A DNA stretch of 64,000 nt, taken from assembly GCF_030272615.1 (NCBI RefSeq), contig NW_026729337.1, positions 31,784 to 95,783 on the forward strand, in the 5' to 3' direction. The notes under the pieces were generated by a model. It saw nothing but the letters and a program-made list of their open reading frames with translations. It did not search any database and was not told the origin of the DNA. Source of the stretch: Cryptomeria japonica. Its lineage: Eukaryota > Streptophyta > Pinopsida > Cupressales > Cupressaceae. How positions within the stretch are numbered: the first letter of the stretch is position 1; every line of letters begins with the position of its first letter. Shown here piece after piece: positions 1 through 8,708 of the stretch. The position numbers and the translations under genes are program-made.

Positions 1-1547
1 TAGCGAGAAGAATAAATGGATTTTATCTCTCTGTTTAGAACAGATTTGCTTCTAAGGTGAAAATTTTGCAACTAATTTTCCTAAGGTATTTTGTCAAGTT
101 CAATTAGAGGATATAAAATATTGGAGGTGCGTTTTATGTAGTGCAACTTTCTTGGTACTTGAACTTGACACAAAATAAAAGGATGTTTATGTGCAGTCAA
201 GTATGTCAAGTAGTGCAACTTTCTTGGCAATTGAATTTGGTAATTTTTCTAAAGCCAACAAAGTATTTGTGCTTCTTATCTAACTATGAATTTTAGTTCC
301 TTGAATTTTCTTTTAGTTTTGATAAAATCAAGAAAATGCTAACTCAATCATATAATATCTAATATTTTGAAGGATAAAGTGCCATGGCTTATCTAACCAA
401 TTTGCTAGAATGTTGGAGAAGTTTAAAAAACATATATTGAATGGTGTCCTAGCCAAAAGTAGGAATAATATTGAATTTGCTACAAGTAATTTTGGTCTAT
501 TGGATTATTTCATTAAAAAATTGCTTGAGACTAGCCTAATGAATAAAAATTATATGTTTGGCCTTGCCAAAGTTATTATTTTTAATTGCTTCTTTTTTTA
601 AAACTTTTTGGTTTTCATATGTAAGAAATATTATGTTACTTGACCTAAGAAGTTAATTATTAAAAGGAGAAACTATTGTTTACAACTGAAAGTAAGTTAA
701 AATTTCTTTTCTCTTGAATCCCAATATCCTTGAAGTTTTTAAACTTTCTCAGCTTACCGCTAAATATTATTTAGACAAGAATAGTGATAGGTTCAAGTAG
801 TTCTTAAGGTATATAATCAATTCTAACATGAAATAAAAGGTGTTGGATTTTGTTTGAAGAAATAAATTAGAGCCCTTTGAAATTAAGCAATTTGATGGAT
901 ATTTTAGATTATTTTTCTAGGTACTAGGAATGTACTATAAGAAGCAAATATGCATATGTCTAATGCGCCTTCTTGTAAATATCCAAAAACATATGTAAAT
1001 AGAATATTTAATTATGAGGCAGGGGTTGTAGCAGGATTCCATAAATCTATTATAAATTTTAAAATAGCTTACCCTCCTTGTACTTTCATATAGTATCCAC
1101 TCTTGCACACTTTATTGCAAGCCTTCTCTTTTGAATGGACTAAGTAGTTAGGAAAGAAACTAGTTTTATACTTCATTTGTGTTAGACATGTTTTTATTGT
1201 CTAATTAAAAACAATGCAATTGGATATACATTTGTCTTGTAGAAGTTATAGATTTTTTATTATTTCTTTACTATCCTTATCCTTAATATACTAGGATTTA
1301 TATAGCATAAGAATATCTAATTAAGTAATAAATTTTCTTAGTCCCCCTATTTATCTTTTTTGGTGAAATATTGATAAAATTTAGGATACAATATGTATCA
1401 TGATTGAAGAACTATAACCATAATTATGGCTATCCTATAGTTCATCATTACTCGTCTACTTTTATGCCTAACCAAGTGATATCTCTAGTAATCATATGGT
1501 ACATGTATGAGGTGGATAATATTTTATTTTAAGTAGCATTAGAAAGA
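1..1547 (+). repeat. Module A (right part, cut by window start)
   Basis: Diverged direct copy of module B (3747-5580). Shared landmarks include GAAGAATAAATGG (9-21 against 4073-4085), GGTGTCCTAGC (444-454 against 4438-4448), CATATGTAAGAAATA (617-631 against 4638-4652) and TGGTACATGTATGAGGTGG (1497-1515 against 5525-5543). A 63-codon open frame at 410-601 lies in it but is not supported as a gene. An internal direct repeat of 18 bp (138-155 and 210-227) is present here and not in module B. Confidence 0.85.
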
Positions 1548-2359
1548 TGGTTCCTATTAGAGTAAAAGGTTTTATTTACTAAATTAATTTAATCATATTG
1601 ATTAATTAATTAAGTCACCTTTTCCTTTTCTCACTTAAGCTAAATTTAGGAAGCTTTTTGGGGAATTTAATAATTATTTTATTTCATGCATTCATCCCTT
1701 AGGGTTTGCTTTAGGGTTTTGATCTCCTTTATTAAACAATTGATCTCATTGTAATTATTCATTCTGGCAAGTTAATTCATTTGTGATTCTTCTTGCAATT
1801 GTCTCCAATTATTCTTGCACTCTCTTGTTTGTAGGATTTTCTCTTGTACGTGGCAGGTATTTGCATGCAGGCGATTATTGGGCATTGTGGAATTCATCAA
1901 TCATGAATTCTATCATGGTATCAGAAGTCCAGACCTGATGCACCTCATTCATCAAATTTGATATTTTCCTTATGAAATTTTTTTGTTTGCATCTTGGGTC
2001 AATTCGAATCTCAAAATAAGATCTCTGAGGATTTGAAAATTCACGTTTTTTTGTGATCAAGGGGGGCGCCTATTGTTTTGGACCACCACCACCAGTGGTT
2101 AGAGACCTCCTCCCCTCCCCGACTGCCCTCCACCACCTCATGCCATCAACGGACCACCACCGCGCCACCAGTTTCATTGTTAGAAGCCTTTTTGAGCCTA
2201 TTGGGATTTTTTTGTGATATTGGGAGCAAACAGAGGCGTTCTTCGATAAACCATATATTGAAGTAGAATTTATTTTAGATTTCATTTCTGGTTTGACCTT
2301 TTCTATTTTAGAATTGATGTAAACTTTTGTTTTAATCTTTTCTATTTTGTTTTAACCGT
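1548..2359 (+). mobile_element. Copia-like LTR-retrotransposon 5' fragment (LTR, primer binding site, leader), copy 1
   Basis: TGGTATCAGA at 1916-1925 matches the first ten bases of the primer binding site that most plant Copia elements use for initiator tRNA-Met (TGGTATCAGAGC). It directly follows a sequence ending in CA at 1915. The inferred LTR runs from TG at 1548 to CA at 1915 (368 bp). Its left edge coincides with the point where module A loses similarity to module B, as expected for an insertion. It holds two TTTAGGG-like stretches near 1699-1718. The following leader (1926-2359) includes a GC-rich CCACC-rich patch at 2081-2175 that stands out from the AT-rich unit. No gag, pol or 3' LTR is present, and no target-site duplication can be tested because the right end is lost. 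The exact right end is inferred from the relic gene boundary. Confidence 0.6.
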
Positions 2360-2535
2360 TATCTCGTCATACTAACTGCCAAAACGAACCTGAAGCAAAG
2401 ATGCGTGATAAAGAGAGTATATTGTATTTATAAACAGAGTGCAAGCGTTTATATAGGTCAAGAGTGATATTCGGTGAAAAAGGGTGAGATTCAAAGTAAA
2501 ACAATGGAGCGTTGAATTGCAGCATTTTAAGAGGC
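2360..2535 (-). pseudogene. Relic of a third secreted-peptide gene (promoter, leader and start codon only), copy 1
   Basis: On the minus strand this reads, from 2535 down: the conserved promoter block (GATTCAAAGTAAAA and GAGGC landmarks, matching 7638-7689), a W-box core (complement of 2456-2461), a TATAAATA box (complement of 2425-2432), a shortened leader of about 54 nt, the conserved GCAGTTAGT context, and ATG at 2370. The frame then gives M-T-R followed by TAA, where the intact gene reads M-S-R-S-M. All similarity ends at about 2360, exactly where retroelement-like sequence begins. The rest of the gene is absent from the unit. The promoter could still fire into the retroelement leader in antisense. 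Confidence 0.68.
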
Positions 2536-3746
2536 TCGAGCTCAAAAGATGCTTTTATTTTTCTTGAACCAAACGATACAGTAGAAGTTCAATGCATTTT
2601 TGGTTTCACCATTTTTCTTTTCATACAACCCTTTATAATTTATAAAAACATTTTTCAATAAATTTTTAAATTTTAACCAAAATTGAAATGGTCAAGCAAA
2701 GAAAAAAAATGTTGAATAGCAGCAATGAGTATGCTGATCTTTAATGCTATTCATTATTGAAAAAGTGTCTTTGATGACAAAGTGGACGTTATGATAAGTA
2801 CAATAATTGAAAGGATACAATTTTAAAGGAAAAATCTTCAGAATCCTATCATCTAAAGTATCATAAATTGATGGAACCTCAAACTGTACATTTTAAAATC
2901 TCTCCCAATGGGATGTTTCTTTTGAAATATTTTTTTTGTGTGCAAGGGTGAGCTAGTCATAGTTCTACTCTTTTCATGACCCCTTTTCTCCCAAGTACAA
3001 TAGTTTGGAGTTTAGATGCACTTTCTATTATTCCACATTGGTTTTTTGTTCTTCCAATCATGGATCTTTAATTTACATCTTTATGTCTCTTTTACCATTT
3101 ATTAATAGGTAACATTACTTTTTAGCTATATACCATCATTTCATCCTTTCTAGTTGTCCTTTCCTTTATTGATGTTTTGTTATTAGCCTTAATAGCTTAA
3201 TAATCTTTGATGAGTGACCACTTTAATGAATTGTCAAAATTTATTTGTATCCCTTTGTTGTTATTGCATATATATTCTTTTTTGTTTTCTATGAAGGAAG
3301 GTATAGTTAGAACCATTATGGTCCTTGTATCAAGTGTGCATGTTATAATATGATAGATGATAACTTTCATTTTCTTTATATGTCAATCTAACATCAACAA
3401 GAGCATCGCTTATCATAGAATCTACCCACCTATGTGGTACAGTTGAAAGAACTAACATTTGGCTTGTTGCCAATAGAAATTTTCTATTTGTCTACATGTG
3501 TTCAATCCCTTTGTGAGATGTAAGAGGATCATTTGATAATAATATGTCATGTTTCTCTAAAGACTTAAAAGGGAGTTTTTGTTTGAGATATCTCATTCTT
3601 TGTTGCTTGTGGCCTATGAATTTTTTATGTTGAGGTGTCCCCCTCCTCTTGTATTATGAGATTTTCCTTGTACCGACAAGTATATATTGATGTGTGATAA
3701 GATTCAACATATTTCCCACATCACTTCAACATATACTTGTTGCAGG
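2536..3746. other. Unassigned AT-rich spacer between relic gene and module B
   Basis: No open frame, RNA gene or recognisable element apart from the hairpin at 3676-3740. It lies where the plus-strand partner gene would be expected if the relic promoter had once been bidirectional, but I see no trace of that gene. Holds variable unit positions 2828 and 2968. Equivalents start at 11577, 20618, 29659, 38700, 47741 and 56782. Confidence 0.6.
3676..3740. repeat. Imperfect inverted repeat at the left edge of module B
   Basis: The outer arms ACAAGTATAT (3676-3685) and ATATACTTGT (3731-3740) are perfect complements. Inward, ATTGA and TCAAC continue the pairing with one mismatch, with further imperfect complementarity (GTGTGA / TCAC). 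It ends about 7 bp before module B begins and is absent at the left edge of module A. Possible small transposon remnant or recombination-prone hairpin. Confidence 0.45.
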
Positions 3747-5580
3747 AAGCATGTGCCAACTTCTTGTGATATGAGTGCTCCATACATACAACCAACCTCT
3801 CCTCCCCAATTGTCAATATTCTTAGTGACAAATAGCTGAAATGTGGCATTCTCTTCAATACATCACATAGGCTCTCCAAATCTATATGTGCTAGATAATT
3901 TTAATTCACCACTTAGCAATATGTGATATGGTAATAATTGTTTTCTCAAAGAAGATAAACAACAATCATGTAATGAAATTTTTAACAGGTTAAACACTTC
4001 GAAAAATTAAAAATTAAACCATTAATGCAATACATTAGAACATGGGAATATGTTTTCCATGATTAGAGTGGGAAGAATAAATGGGTTGGTATAGCTCTCC
4101 ATTGACTAATTTTCCTAATGTACTGTGTCAACTTCAAAATAATGTTTGTATAGTTTTTCAATTCTATTTTATTTAGTGCAGCATTTCTAGTCTTTAAATT
4201 TGATGCAAAATGAAAGGGTTTCCATGTGCATTCAAGTATGTCCTTAACTTCTCCTTTCATTATTAAAAAAAATATATTTTATCTATTTGAGAAAATTTCT
4301 TAAGAGGAAGATAAAAAAAAAATTGTGCTCGTTATCAAACTATGATTTTTTGTTCCTTGGGAGATAGATAAAATTTGAGTGATTTGATGAGTTCCATAGA
4401 ATGATAAACAAATTTGAAAAAGATAAAATTAATGGATGGTGTCCTAGCGATTCATTTCAAGAACATTCTTGAATTTAGGAAGAATATCAAATTTCCTATA
4501 TGTAGATGGTATCTATTTGATTATTTATTTCACAAGGTTTTTGTGCCTAGCATAATGGATAATCATTATAGGTTTCACCTTGTCAATGTAATTATCCTTA
4601 ATTTATTCCTTTGTGAATATTTGTTGGGTCTCATATGTAAGAAATACTATCATAAGACCCATGAAGTTAAATATTTAAAGAGGGTAGAGTTACTTACAAA
4701 TACAAATAAATTAACAAGTTTTATTTGACCTAACTCCGTGTTTCACTAAAACTAATTCCTTATGAGCTTGCCACTAAATATGGTTGAGACATAATAGTCC
4801 TAGGGTGATTTACTTTTGGAGGCATATAATCAAGTCCAATGTACAGTAAATAGTGTTGAAGACCTTCTCAAGAAATGAACTATAGCCCTTTGAAATTTAC
4901 AAATTTGAGGGATATTTCAATTCAAATTATTACATATTATGCTAGGTCCTAGAAATGTAGTGTAATTAATAAATATGCATATGTCTATGACGCTTGTTTT
5001 GAATGTTCATTTTTTTTAATGTAAATAGGCTATTTGAGTATTTGGACCATGGATCATACAGGGAATATACAAATATATTATTAATTTTAAAATCACTTAC
5101 CCTCCCTATATCTCCATATGGTATATCACCCTTTTTCACACTTTCTTGGAAGCCTTCTCTAGTTAATGGACAAAGTAGGTAGGAAATTAATGGGTTCTAT
5201 ACTTCATCTATGGTAAAGATGTAGTGTTTGTTTGAATGAACCCTTTGTGGCTATATATACATTTCTCATCTAGAAATTGTAGAAATTTTTAGTATTTCTT
5301 TATTACCCTTATGTTGAATATATTACGATTTTTGTAGAAGAAGTCTGTCTAATTAAGTAATGAATTTACTTAGTACCCATATTTCTTCTTTTTGGGAAAA
5401 GGTTGATGATAATATAGGATACAATATGTATCACTATTGAAGAATTGTAATCAAAATTTATGTTTCTCCTATGGTTCCTCATTACTTGTTTATTTATAAC
5501 CAACTAATAGTTATAGTAATCATATGGTACATGTATGAGGTGGATAAATTTCATTCTAAGTAGCATTAGAAAGATAGTTA
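3747..5580 (+). repeat. Module B, copy 1
   Basis: About 1.83 kb, collinear with module A but clearly diverged, with many substitutions and small indels. It is therefore far older than the tandem amplification. The open frame with ATG at 4432 (98 codons, to 4728) aligns in frame with the 410-601 frame of module A. Further right the two modules share in-frame stop codons (for example in the 830-860 / 4840-4870 segment), so any coding past predates their duplication. No product recognised. Confidence 0.85.
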
Positions 5581-7033
5581 CAACATTACCAATTTGAAGC
5601 TGAGAACATCACTATATTATTAAGGGAGTCTTATGATCTTGTGGCTGGAATGGTGAAAGGTTATGGACTAAAATTGTATAAGAAAATATATTAAAATCCC
5701 AAGAATATTATTCATAGAGTGTTCACTACAATATTGGAAGGTCTTTTAATAAGAATAAATAATTTGAAGGGGATTATTTGTGAAAAAAATCCATAAAAAA
5801 CTGAGAGAGATGGTAGGATGGACAATATGGATAGGATGGTAGGAGCTGAGTTGATGTGGAAGTTGAATGATTTAGGGTATAAATGATGTTTCAATGATAT
5901 CAAAGACACAATGAAGATATAATAGATTCTATAACTTTTAAGGTTGGGAAACACACACATAATAAACATGTATTTTTTCCATCCCATTGACGGTAGGAAG
6001 AATGTGATAATTAGGCATAGTAGCTTATGGATATTTTTGGAGACAATTTCATGGAAGATGTAAGGAAAAAAAAATGTTTATAATTCTTCTCTAATAAATC
6101 TCTATGGTAGCTAACTACCAATTAAAAGTGTAGAATTTTTGTGTGAAAAATGGAGATGAAACTCAAATAGCTAACTATCAATTGGCCAAAATATCTAGCT
6201 ATACTATTGAGGACCAATTTATCATAAATGAGGCACTCAAGATAGTTGTCATATTTGTAGTATGTCACTAAAAAAAATGAAAAAGTGTAGGGGACCATGA
6301 CGCAAAGCTTGAACATATTAAATCTTGGTCCCCACAAAATGATTTGAAGCTTTAGGCAAAGCATATGGCCATGAATATTTTATAAAGGGAAAACACACCA
6401 GGGAACAATTATAGCTTGCTAATGTGATTGAATAGAACCCATTCAATGGTCTTGATTAAATTATTATTGTAAGAGAACTAAAGCTCTAAAGGGGAGCAAA
6501 GAATTTGACAATGTATGATTTTAATGTCAACATTATTATGAAGGAAAAGGTTTCCACATTGTTTTGTTAGAATTCTATCAACTCTTGTTCATGATTCAAA
6601 TTGTCTTGGCTTCATTAATATTTGGAATCAAATTAACTATGTGTGCTAAGCACATTACTAAAACCTTTGAACAAGATGAAATTTGCAATGGCCTGCTTCA
6701 TCGTGTTTTTCTTAATTTTCCTTTAAATTTTTACATTAAAAAAATTATATATTACATAAAAATTGGTAAACCCTAATATAATATTTGGAGTGACAAATAT
6801 ACATTATAATGTGTATTAAAGCTTTGGTCAGATCCAAACCATAACGTACGGCCTGTTGTAGCAGGCTCATCATATAAGTTGTGTATGTTTTACAAAGCGC
6901 GATTAAAATCTTACTAATTTATAATCCTTTCAAGTATTATGGATAGGCCCTTTCTTAGTTTTCTCAAACACGTAACTTTTTGTGACACCATAGCAAAAGT
7001 CTGTTGAAATTTTTTATGTACCTTTCGTGAATC
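5581..7033. other. Unassigned AT-rich spacer between module B and the gene pair
   Basis: No supported gene. Open frames on either strand (for example 5712-5987 and 6122-6364 minus, 6564-6776 plus) have low-complexity, hydrophobic AT-driven composition and no recognisable domain. Contains a short direct repeat TAGCTAACTA[C/T]CAATT at 6108-6123 and 6168-6183 (60-bp spacing) and variable unit position 6863. Equivalents start at 14622, 23663, 32704, 41745, 50786 and 59827. Confidence 0.6.
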
Positions 7034-7266
7034 ATATTTAAGATTTGATTAAACTGAATATGTATATTCTTCAATACAAATGAAATTATATCCACTCAAG
7101 ATAGATGAAAGCGATCTGGCCTTTAAAATGTGTCAGTGGTTAGTCAATGGCGATAGATGATATTTCTCCCTATCACCGCAGATCTGGATTGAAAAATACG
7201 TAAATGTATACTGAGTATCCATGGCAGAATATCTTAATTAGGTGATTGGATCCACAATAAGTGTAT

Positions 7267-7467
7267 TCAACAGCAACTAGGATCTGGAATGTTGCCTTCA
7301 CAGTTAGGACACGACGCTAACATCTCCACAATTTCAAGCAGATTATCAATGCCTGCATTTGTATTCACTATTTTGTTGAGGATTGGTCGAGCAGAGACAG
7401 CGAGGGAAAACACAACGTTGAGCACAAGCAGCAGTGCCATAACTTTCAGAAGCATCGATCTCGACAT
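7267..7467 (-). CDS. Small secreted four-cysteine peptide precursor (66 aa), copy 1
   Basis: Predicted secreted peptide; family not recognised. Residues 1-26 are a classical signal peptide: basic start (MSRSM, then K8), a hydrophobic run over residues 9-24, and a small-residue AVSA cleavage site before R27. The mature part is 40 residues: RPIL, an acidic amphipathic stretch (IDNLLEIVEMLAS, residues 40-52), then cysteines at 53, 56, 65 and 66 in a CPNC...CC pattern with the last two residues being cysteines. Net charge of the mature part is about -3. The start at 7467 was chosen because it is the first ATG downstream of the TATA box (7569-7576) and aligns with the start of the plus-strand paralogue. 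The frame stays open to 7611, but only from a TTG upstream of the TATA box. Ends in TGA, no intron. Four cysteines and secretion fit an apoplastic signalling or defence peptide; this is inference. Confidence 0.78.
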   Translation of the reverse strand: MSRSMLLKVMALLLVLNVVFSLAVSARPILNKIVNTNAGIDNLLEIVEMLASCPNCEGNIPDPSCC

Positions 7468-7568
7468 ACTAATTGGCAGAATGAATGTTAACAAATGAAA
7501 AAACGTATTCGGTTTAGCGAGATAGAGAGCGAAGATCGAGAATGGTGATGGATAAACAAGGAAAATCG

Positions 7569-7846
7569 TATTTATAGAGACACACGACGGCGTGTGAGTA
7601 TGTTTGATCAAGTCAAAATTAAAATTTGTTCAACTAGGGTGATATTCAAAGTAAAAAATGGCGCGTGGAACTGCAACATTTCAAGAGGCGACAAAGGGAC
7701 TTTGAATACCAACATTGACTTATTCATATTGCACGTCAATTGTCTTCGCTCTCTATCAAGCATGAAAGCACCTTTAACACCAATATCACCAATTTCAATT
7801 TTGACCTATTCAAACACTTGCACTCCATCGTCCATCTCTATAAATA
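7569..7846. promoter_or_regulatory. Shared bidirectional promoter of the peptide gene pair, copy 1
   Basis: Two outward-facing TATAAATA boxes, at 7569-7576 (minus) and 7839-7846 (plus), bracket 262 bp. Each has a W-box core TTGAC[C/T] just upstream: 7611-7616 on the minus strand (34 bp from its TATA) and 7801-7806 on the plus strand (32 bp from its TATA). A third core, TTGACT, lies centrally at 7715-7720. An ACGT-core element CACGTCA, which reads TGACGTG on the other strand (bZIP/TGA type), is at 7732-7738. The block 7638-7689 is conserved in the relic promoter at about 2494-2535. By family knowledge W-boxes bind WRKY factors; actual induction is inferred. Both transcripts should begin in a pyrimidine-rich 32-bp block that is identical in the two genes (7865-7896 and the complement of 7519-7550). 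Confidence 0.65.
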
Positions 7847-7980
7847 CGATTTACCTGGTTTATACATCACCATTCTCGATCTTCGCTCTCTATCTCTTAA
7901 AAAATTCACTCGGCTCTTCTTTCTTCATTTGTAAACCAATACGTACGTTTCTTTGCTTGATATTCATTCTGGCAATTAGT

Positions 7981-8205
7981 ATGGAGAGATCGATTCATCT
8001 GAAAGTTATGGCAGTGCTGCTCATGCTCAACGCTATGGTTTTCCTCGCTGTCTCTGCTCGACCAATCCTGACGGAAAAAGTGAATACAAATGCAAGCGTG
8101 AACAACAATGATTCAATTGATAATCTGGTTGAAATTGTGGAGATGTTAGCATCTGGTTCTAACTGTTCAGGCAACATCAAAGATCCTAATTGCCGCAAAA
8201 GATAA
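7981..8205 (+). CDS. Small secreted two-cysteine peptide precursor (74 aa), paralogue, copy 1
   Basis: Predicted secreted peptide, paralogous to the minus-strand gene 7267-7467; family not recognised. Residues 1-26 form the signal peptide (17 of 26 identical to the paralogue, same AVSA cleavage site). The 48-residue mature part keeps RPIL, VNTNA, IDNL, EIVEMLAS, NC, GNI and DP, which is 29 of 40 aligned residues. It differs by a six-residue Asn/Ser-rich insertion (SVNNND region, residues 39-45), by loss of the two outer cysteines (Cys53 to Gly59, Cys66 to Arg72) leaving Cys62 and Cys71, and by a basic tail R72-K73-R74. Potential N-glycosylation sequons: N37-A-S, N43-D-S and the weaker N61-C-S. 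The start at 7981 is the only ATG between the TATA box (7839-7846) and the conserved signal peptide. The frame is open upstream to a GTG at 7594, but that stretch contains the promoter. Ends in TAA, no intron. Confidence 0.76.
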   Translation: MERSIHLKVMAVLLMLNAMVFLAVSARPILTEKVNTNASVNNNDSIDNLVEIVEMLASGSNCSGNIKDPNCRKR

Positions 8206-8260
8206 AACAATGATGCATAGAGTTACTGTGAATCCAACGCACATAACTAAGATTTTTCGC

Positions 8261-8274
8261 CACGGAAATCCGTG
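8261..8274 (+). other. Short perfect palindromic hairpin in the 3' region of the plus-strand gene
   Basis: CACGGA-AA-TCCGTG lies 56 bp after the stop codon. It could fold in the transcript. I saw no equivalent in the minus-strand paralogue. It is present in every copy at 9,041-bp steps. Function unknown; no canonical AATAAA was found downstream of either gene, which is common in plants. Confidence 0.35.
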
Positions 8275-8467
8275 AGAGCTTTACATTATTTGGGTATTTT
8301 GTGGTCCATGGTGACAACGAGAAAGAGAAATATAATTAAATCCCTTGGACACTACTCGCTGACACATTTTGAAACCAGAACGCTTTCATCCATCTGGATT
8401 GCGTAATATGTAATTATTTTTCTGTATTCAAGAATATACATATTCAGCCCAATCAAATCTTAAATAT

Positions 8468-8708
8468 CAAATTTGTTTCATTAAATATTCGTTTTCTAAT
8501 TGTTCATTGTTTTCCACATTGAAGTTGGTGTGGTGGTAGCTCTAGTTTGTCGCAGAAATAACGTTTTCCTTTCTATTTCCCAATTATCATTAATCTTTTA
8601 GTGGTAAACTATCAAACTTATATTGAATCAAGTTTCCCTATTCCTCTTTGGATATCCCAATTACTTATACAAATTATACATATTACTTATTTATACCGTT
8701 AATTTAAG
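8468..8708. other. Unassigned spacer between the plus-strand gene's 3' region and module A
   Basis: AT-rich, no open frame or repeat recognised. Probably the 3' boundary zone of the inverted duplication. Confidence 0.5.

Larger units (their letters stand above)
7034..8467. repeat. Inverted duplication containing the gene pair, copy 1
   Basis: The left arm (about 7034-7650) and right arm (about 7773-8467) are diverged reverse complements covering promoter, 5' leader, coding region and 3' region. Landmarks: the W-box/TATA region; the 32-bp identical block (7519-7550 against 7865-7896); the CCAATTAGT/GCAATTAGT context before each ATG; the signal-peptide codons; and a 3' block reading AGAATATACATATTCAG (right arm about 8431-8447, left arm about 7038-7054 on the minus strand). 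The right arm is longer because of a 33-nt net insertion in the leader, the six extra codons and a longer 3' region. About 120 bp at the centre is unpaired. Equivalent spans: 16075-17508, 25116-26549, 34157-35590, 43198-44631, 52239-53672 and 61280-62713. Confidence 0.85.

Noticed and set aside
410-601. 63-codon plus-strand open frame in module A as a gene
   Set aside because: AT-rich composition, no signal peptide or domain, and the aligned frame in module B has a different length. Downstream similarity in A runs through stop codons.
1690-1725. TTTAGGG-like stretches as telomeric repeat
   Set aside because: Only two partial matches inside the LTR-like segment, not a tandem array.
2070-2285. 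Open frames on both strands in the GC-rich patch (2070-2285 minus, 2078-2266 plus)
   Set aside because: They lie in the retroelement leader, start at non-ATG codons or have low-complexity His/Pro/Thr text, and match no gag motif I can see.
4414-4728. 104-codon plus-strand open frame in module B as a gene
   Set aside because: Begins at TTG (first ATG 4432), has no recognisable domain, its module A counterpart is interrupted, and copy 3 carries a Val-to-Phe change. More likely a remnant or chance frame.
5712-5987. 91-codon minus-strand open frame
   Set aside because: Hydrophobic AT-driven composition with no start-site support or domain. The opposite strand looks no better.
7289-7498. 69-codon plus-strand open frame opposite the minus-strand peptide gene
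   Set aside because: Antisense shadow of the real coding sequence. The same applies to 7995-8210 on the minus strand opposite the plus-strand gene.
7267-7611. 114-codon reading of the minus-strand peptide gene
   Set aside because: The extension begins at TTG upstream of its own TATA box; the first ATG is at 7467.
7594-8205. 203-codon reading of the plus-strand peptide gene
   Set aside because: It starts at GTG upstream of the shared promoter and includes the TATA box. The conserved signal peptide starting at 7981 and the paralogue alignment support the 74-residue product.
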